From Asaia bogorensis (GTDB taxonomy: Bacteria; Pseudomonadota; Alphaproteobacteria; Acetobacterales; Acetobacteraceae): a stretch of 35,510 nucleotides of DNA. Positions 31,359-35,510 of the stretch are shown in pieces. Position 1 is the stretch's first letter. Each line of letters begins with the position of its first letter. The stretch spans positions 1 to 35,510 of the forward strand of contig CALQTN020000044.1 in the NCBI GenBank assembly GCA_943333505.2, given 5' to 3'. Under the pieces are notes generated by a model, which was given only the letters and a program-made list of their open reading frames with translations, made no database searches and was not told the DNA's origin. The translations under genes and the position numbers were made by a program.

Positions 31359-32438
31359 ATGGCAGCTGACGCAACAAGTTGGGCGACCAAGGCAGGCTTT
31401 GGCAAGATGGCCATTTTGTTCTGGGCCATCCTGGCGATCTTGCCGCTGGTCGGCTTTGTCTACGACGACCCGAGCTTCGAGTATTACATGTTCATGGGTC
31501 AGTCGATGCTGATCTACGGCACGGCGGTTCTGGGATTGAACCTGTTGATCGGCTTCAACGGCCAGATATCGCTCGGCCATAGCGCGTTTTTCGCGGTTGG
31601 TGCTTACACGACGGCCATTCTGATGAACTTCGCCGGGATTCCGTATTGGGCGACGATCCCGATTGCCGCGGTGGTGTGCTTTGGCGCCGGCTTCCTGTTT
31701 GGTCTGCCTGCTTTGAAGCTGGAAGGGCATTATCTGGCGCTTGCGACCTTCACCCTGGCGATCGCGGTGCCGCAATTGCTGAAATATAAGGCCATCGCCG
31801 GTTGGACGGGCGGGGTTGGCGGGCTGCTGCTGGATAAACCCGACCCACCGTTTAACCTGCCTTTGAGCCCCGATCAGTACCTGTACTATCTGTGCCTGTT
31901 TGTTTCCATGCTGATGTTCTGGTTTGTCTACAACCTGCTGCGCGGCCGCAGCGGGCGGGCAATGATGGCGATCCGCGACCATCCCATGGCGGCTGGCACA
32001 ATGGGCATCGACACCGCGCTGTACAAGACTGTGACCTTCGGCATCAGCGCCGCGATTACCGGGGTTGCCGGCGCGCTGTCGGCCATCACCATCGCCTATG
32101 TCGCGCCGGACAGCTTTACCTTGCAATTGGCGGTATCGTTCCTGGTCGGGCTGGTCGTGGGGGGCATCGCGTCCTTGCCGGGCTGCATTCTGGGTGGTGC
32201 CTTCATTGTTCTGGTGCAGAACTCGGCGCAGTCGATTTCGGACTGGATGAAGGTGTCATTCTCGCTCCGCTACGATGTCCCGGCCTGGGCGATTTACGGG
32301 GTGCTGCTGCTGCTGCTGATGTATTTCCTGCCATCAGGACTGATGGGCGGACTGATTGCCTTGAAGGAGCGTCTGTTCGGCGTGAAGGCACCGGACAGCA
32401 CCGACGACCCTGCGCCCAAAGCCTCGCATGCTGATTAG
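31359..32438 (+). CDS. livM: Branched-chain amino-acid-type ABC transporter permease (LivM-like)
   Basis: A 359-residue inner-membrane permease. Hallmarks are GLNLLIGFNGQISLGHSAFF near the N-terminus, FGLPALKLEGHYLALATFTL, and GRAMMAIRDHPMAAGTMGID with the ATPase-contact loop, then GGIASLPGCILGGAFIVLV. The ATG at 31359 starts two bases after the LivH stop; a TTG two codons earlier in the same frame overlaps that stop and is less likely. The polar C-terminal tail is cytoplasmic. It pairs with LivH to form the pore. The binding-protein gene follows after 28 bp. Confidence 0.95.
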   Translation: MAADATSWATKAGFGKMAILFWAILAILPLVGFVYDDPSFEYYMFMGQSMLIYGTAVLGLNLLIGFNGQISLGHSAFFAVGAYTTAILMNFAGIPYWATIPIAAVVCFGAGFLFGLPALKLEGHYLALATFTLAIAVPQLLKYKAIAGWTGGVGGLLLDKPDPPFNLPLSPDQYLYYLCLFVSMLMFWFVYNLLRGRSGRAMMAIRDHPMAAGTMGIDTALYKTVTFGISAAITGVAGALSAITIAYVAPDSFTLQLAVSFLVGLVVGGIASLPGCILGGAFIVLVQNSAQSISDWMKVSFSLRYDVPAWAIYGVLLLLLMYFLPSGLMGGLIALKERLFGVKAPDSTDDPAPKASHAD

Positions 32439-32466
32439 TCCAACCCAACGAACAGGAGCCACGACC

Positions 32467-33684
32467 ATGAAACTCTCCAGACGACATGCCGTCCTTGGTG
32501 CCGCCGGTTTAGCTGCGGTAGGACGTCCGGCACTGGCCCAGAACAAATATGGCCCCGGTGTGACGGACACCGAAATAAAAATCGGCCAGACCATGCCCTA
32601 TAGCGGCAATGCGTCGGCCTATGGCGTTGCCGGGCGGGCGCAGTCGGCCTATTTCCGGATGATAAACGACCAGGGCGGTGTGAATGGTCGCAAGATCAAT
32701 TTCATCTCGTTGGATGATGGCTACAGTCCGCCGAAGACAGTCGAACTGACCCGCCAGCTGGTCGAACGCGATCAGGTGCTGCTGATGTTCTACAGCCTGG
32801 GCACCCAGACCAATACCGCCGTGCATAAGTATATGAACCAGAAGAAGGTGCCGCAGCTGTTTGTGGCTACCGGCGCGTCGAAATGGTCCAACCCCAAGCA
32901 ATTCCCGTGGACCATGGGCTGGTCGCCGAACTACCACACCGAAGGCGCGATTTTCGCCAAGCGGATCCTGCAAACCGAACCCACCGCCAAGATCGCCATT
33001 CTGCGTCAGAATGACGACATGGGAAGTGACTATCTTGATGGCGTAAAGGAAGGTCTCGCGTCGATCTGGAAGAACGTTGTGGCTGACGTGACCTATGAAG
33101 CCACCGATCCGACGGTCGATTCGCAAATCCTGCAACTCCGCAATTCCGGCGCCACCGTGTTCATCAACATCGCGACCCCGAAATTCGCCGCCCAGGCGAT
33201 CAAAAAAGTCGCCGAAATCGGCTGGAAGCCAACCCATTATCTGGTGAGCGTGGCCGCGTCCGTCGGTGCGGTGATGCGCCCGGCCGGGGTTGAAAACGCG
33301 CAGGGCATCATTACCGCCCAATACATGAAAGACGTCACCGATCCGGTGTGGGCGAAATCGCCCGACTATATCGAGTGGAAGGCGTTCATGGATAAATGGA
33401 ACCCGACCGCCAACCAGCTCGAGGGATCGAACGTTTCCGGCTACGCGGCGGCGGTCAATCTGGTGAGGCTGCTGCAACAATGCGGCAATGATCTGACGCG
33501 GGAAAATGTTATGCGGCAGGCCGCCAATATGAAGGACTACGATATTCCGCTGCTGCTGCCGGGTATCAAGATCAACACCAGCCCGACTAATTTTTCACCG
33601 ATGCGCTCGGTGCAACTGGCAAAATTCGATACCGATCACTGGAGCCGGTTCGGCGAATTGCTCAGCGAAGGAGACGGCGCGTAA
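32467..33684 (+). CDS. ABC transporter periplasmic amino-acid-type binding protein (LivK/Peripla_BP_6)
   Basis: A 405-residue extracellular ligand receptor of the family that serves Liv importers. It opens with a twin-arginine-like signal (MKLSRRHAVLGAAGLAAVG, cleavage probably after ALA-Q at about residue 25), suggesting export folded. The two-lobe fold shows TEIKIGQTMPYSGNASAYG at the ligand site start, GGVNGRKINFISLDDGY, and a C-terminal LEGSNVSGYAAAVNLVRLLQ. In this family the ligand may be branched-chain amino acids, aromatic acids, amides or urea; no diagnostic pocket can be read. An ATG at 32428 upstream would remove the signal from the N-terminus, so MKLSRR (32467, with GGAG upstream) was chosen. 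It closes the importer operon. Confidence 0.94.
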   Translation: MKLSRRHAVLGAAGLAAVGRPALAQNKYGPGVTDTEIKIGQTMPYSGNASAYGVAGRAQSAYFRMINDQGGVNGRKINFISLDDGYSPPKTVELTRQLVERDQVLLMFYSLGTQTNTAVHKYMNQKKVPQLFVATGASKWSNPKQFPWTMGWSPNYHTEGAIFAKRILQTEPTAKIAILRQNDDMGSDYLDGVKEGLASIWKNVVADVTYEATDPTVDSQILQLRNSGATVFINIATPKFAAQAIKKVAEIGWKPTHYLVSVAASVGAVMRPAGVENAQGIITAQYMKDVTDPVWAKSPDYIEWKAFMDKWNPTANQLEGSNVSGYAAAVNLVRLLQQCGNDLTRENVMRQAANMKDYDIPLLLPGIKINTSPTNFSPMRSVQLAKFDTDHWSRFGELLSEGDGA

Positions 33685-33702
33685 AGCCGAGCGGAGGATG
33701 CT

Positions 33703-34329
33703 CTACGCGAGACGCCCCGGCGTGCCGGTGGCGATCTCGCGCACCAGTTTCTGTCGCATGGCGACGGCGAATTCCTGGAAGCTTTCGCACCATAATGCGA
33801 AGGCGCCAGGGCCGCCGATGACGCTGTCGCGATAATAGGCCACCAAATCTGGTTCCTCGTGCAGGACGCACAGCCCGTTGATGGTGACCCCGAGATCGAC
33901 CAGCCGATCGCGGACGATCTCGGGCGCGATGCCCTGGTTGGATCGGCCATCGCCAACCACATCGATCACCAGCCGTGCCGCCGGCGGAACCCGGTCGAGC
34001 ATGCCGGCGCAGATCGCCAAGGCCGCCCCGATTGCGGTTGCGGCACCGCGGACGCTGCGCGGGGTATCTTCGACCGCGTCGGCGAAGGCTGCTACCGCGG
34101 CCGGGCTATCGAGGCGGGTCCAGTCCAGCACGACATCCTGCGCGCCGATCCCCGACCAGATCACCACCGCGCACAGGCTAACCCCGGCCGACCCGCCGAG
34201 CAGGCCCGCCATCACCGCTTCGTGGCGTAACGCGGCGGCACAGCCCGACGCCATGAGGCCGAATTCATCAAAGGTCACGCTGGCGGAGCAATCGAGCGCG
34301 AGGATCAAAGCAAGATCGGCTTGGGGCAT
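33703..34329 (-). CDS. DUF1194 protein (von Willebrand A-like)
   Basis: A 208-residue DUF1194 protein, a VWA-like fold. The metal-dependent adhesion site begins ALDCSASVT (about residues 11-19; the usual D-x-S-x-S becomes D-C-S-A-S). The family blocks RLVIDVVGDGRSNQG, LGVTINGLCVL and YYRDSVIGGPGAFALW are strong. Function is unknown; it may bind a metal and a partner protein. The start was set at MPQADLALIL (34329). Extending upstream to 34515 would add a hydrophobic head that overlaps the start of the divergent aminotransferase and lacks a ribosome site, so a signal peptide was judged unlikely. Many DUF1194 proteins are exported, so this start choice is uncertain. Confidence 0.82.
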   Translation of the reverse strand: MPQADLALILALDCSASVTFDEFGLMASGCAAALRHEAVMAGLLGGSAGVSLCAVVIWSGIGAQDVVLDWTRLDSPAAVAAFADAVEDTPRSVRGAATAIGAALAICAGMLDRVPPAARLVIDVVGDGRSNQGIAPEIVRDRLVDLGVTINGLCVLHEEPDLVAYYRDSVIGGPGAFALWCESFQEFAVAMRQKLVREIATGTPGRLA

Positions 34330-34507
34330 GCTCGGGCGGACCTTCCTGGAGGTGAGTGACTTGCCCATTTGGCACGACAAAGTCGAGTGCGCGGCCGACG
34401 GCCGAAAGAACTGCGTCGCATGCCGCCCTGCCTTACCATCGCGGGCATGGACATATGCCGGCCAAGCGACAAAACAACCTGCATAAATTGCGAACGGCAG
34501 GCACAGC

Positions 34508-35365
34508 ATGGACACGGTAACGTTTTGGAACGGCGAATGGCACGACGGCAGCCCGGCGATCCTGGGCCCCCGCGACCACGCGTTCTGGCTCGGCTCGATG
34601 GTGTTCGATGGCGGCCGTGCGTTTGATGGCTGCGGGCCGGACCTCGATCTTCACGCCGCCCGCGCGGTACGCTCGGCCCGCGCCTTGGGATTGCACCCCA
34701 AGCAAACCCCGGCCGAGATTTTTGCCCTGATGCTGGACGGCATCAAGCGCTTCCCGCCCAAGGCCGAGCTTTATGTGCGGCCGATGTTCTGGGCGACCCA
34801 AGGCGGGCAGGGGCCGATTTCGGTCGATGGCGACAGCGTGCAGTTTCTGCTGTGCATCTATCTGTCGCCGATGCCGACCGGATCGGGCACTAAGCTCGGG
34901 CTGTGCCGCAGCATTCGGCGCCCGACACCGGAAAGCGCGCCGACTGACGCCAAGGCAAGCTGCCTTTACCCCAATTCATCGCGTGGTGTGGCTGAAATGA
35001 CCGCGCTGGGGTTCAATAACGGCGTGGTGCTCGATGCGATGGGCAATGTCGCGGAGACCTGCAGTTCCAACATTTTCATCGCCCGCAATGGCGTGGTGGC
35101 AACGCCGGTGCCGAATGGCAGCTTCCTGGCCGGGATTACCCGCAACCGCACCATGGCCCTGCTGCGCGAGGCCGGTTTAGTCGTGGAAGAACGCACCATC
35201 CGGCCGGAGGAGTTGGAAACCGCCGATGAGATCTTCACCACCGGCAATGCCGGCAAGGTCCAGGCGGTGATCCGCTATCTGGATCGCGACTTGCAACCCG
35301 GCCCGCTGACCCGCAAGGCAGGCGATCTCTACATGGCGTATGCGCAAACCCAGCGGATCGGCTAG
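34508..35365 (+). CDS. Class IV PLP aminotransferase (branched-chain aminotransferase-like)
   Basis: A 285-residue class IV fold aminotransferase. The PLP lysine is Lys149 in PTDAKASCLYPNS, and the conserved Glu183 and Asn of ETCSSNIF follow at family-typical spacing, along with PNGSFLAGITRNRTM and the EIFTTGNAGKVQAV loop that binds the cofactor phosphate. Members act on branched-chain amino acids, D-amino acids or 4-amino-4-deoxychorismate. Length and VRPMFWATQGG point to the branched-chain type. It follows a Liv-type importer and could work with it on the same amino acids. The gene ends at 35365 with TAG, and an IS element begins at or beside this stop, so the natural C-terminus could have been slightly altered. 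Confidence 0.92.
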   Translation: MDTVTFWNGEWHDGSPAILGPRDHAFWLGSMVFDGGRAFDGCGPDLDLHAARAVRSARALGLHPKQTPAEIFALMLDGIKRFPPKAELYVRPMFWATQGGQGPISVDGDSVQFLLCIYLSPMPTGSGTKLGLCRSIRRPTPESAPTDAKASCLYPNSSRGVAEMTALGFNNGVVLDAMGNVAETCSSNIFIARNGVVATPVPNGSFLAGITRNRTMALLREAGLVVEERTIRPEELETADEIFTTGNAGKVQAVIRYLDRDLQPGPLTRKAGDLYMAYAQTQRIG

Positions 35366-35510
35366 GGTCTGTTGAGGTTCATCGTGAATTGATGATGGCT
35401 CCTGCGAGATAGATCAACGCGGAGAAGCTTTGGTCTGTCTTGTCGGCCCGCATGGCGATCCTCTTGAACTCTTTAAGTTTACCAAAGAAGTTCTCGATAA
35501 GGTGACGCCA
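35366..35510 (-). mobile_element. IS5-family (IS427-like) insertion sequence, end only
   Basis: From about 35366 (GGTCTGTTGAGGTTCATCG) the sequence looks like the terminal inverted repeat and transposase 3' end of an IS427-group element; the rest is outside the window. The element begins at the TAG stop codon of the aminotransferase, or within one or two bases of it. The other end and any target duplication cannot be seen. Confidence 0.8.
35379..35510 (-). CDS. IS5-family transposase, C-terminal fragment (truncated by the window edge)
   Basis: The minus-strand frame, open at the right edge, encodes 43 residues ending at TGA (35379-35381). RHLIENFFGKLKEFKRIAMR followed by ADKTDQSFSALIYLAGAII matches the C-terminal block of IS5/IS427-group DDE transposases. 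The Glu in IENFF is the expected third acid of the DDE triad, and K-x6-F is the usual downstream pattern. In this group the transposase is often read through a frameshift between two frames; only the second part can be judged here. No stop or frame damage is visible in the part present. Confidence 0.88.
   Translation of the reverse strand, partial: WRHLIENFFGKLKEFKRIAMRADKTDQSFSALIYLAGAIINSR

Overview
The window is GC-rich DNA with the codon and Shine-Dalgarno habits of an alphaproteobacterium. The mix of an IS5/IS427-type element, many sugar-acid and hydroxy-acid catabolic genes and A/T hairpins shaped like TTCTTTTTGTGAACAAAAAGAA points, by inference only, to Acetobacteraceae or a close relative. 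There is no rRNA, tRNA, CRISPR array or prophage. A gene resembling plasmid RepA initiators (10381-11697) leaves open whether this is chromosome, chromid or plasmid.

Left part (1-10302). The window opens inside a large minus-strand gene for a glycine/asparagine-rich, RTX-like repeat protein that runs off the left edge. A 622-bp gene-free gap follows. Next is a tightly coupled five-gene minus-strand operon, read from 7365 down to 2182: an APH-fold kinase, a divergent enolase paralogue, a D-2-hydroxyacid dehydrogenase, an MFS transporter and a methyltransferase. Its junctions are either 4-base ATGA overlaps or abutting codons. The enzyme order suggests an uncharacterised route from a 2-oxo acid to a phospho-enol acid, plus import or export. 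Divergent from it lies a two-gene operon encoding a GMC flavoprotein and a fold-III PLP enzyme of the D-serine dehydratase type.

Middle part (10303-26078). Here are the RepA-like gene, a GNAT acetyltransferase, and a plus-strand set of small-molecule catabolic genes: an SMP-30 lactonase, an HSL-type esterase, an SDR, a CinA-like protein and a luciferase-like oxidoreductase. A PaaI-type thioesterase, a periplasmic peptide-type binding protein broken by one TAG codon, and a short acyl-CoA dehydrogenase follow. After a second hydroxyacid dehydrogenase comes glnS, the only evident housekeeping gene. Then comes a coupled pair: a predicted pseudokinase with a C-terminal membrane anchor, and a small membrane protein.

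Right part (26079-35510). A third hydroxyacid dehydrogenase is coupled to a fumarylacetoacetate-hydrolase-family gene, which meets an RraA/HMG-aldolase-family gene tail to tail with a 31-bp overlap. A complete Liv-type ABC importer operon follows (two ATPases, two permeases, a Tat-type binding protein). Then come a DUF1194 von Willebrand-like protein, a class-IV aminotransferase, and the end of an IS5-family element cut by the right edge.

Two families of short dispersed palindromes fill the gene boundaries. One is a roughly 100-bp double-hairpin element (three full copies and two partial ones). The other is an A/T-rich hairpin (five copies). Several sit directly on stop codons and probably act as terminators. 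No transcription regulator gene was recognised anywhere in the window.
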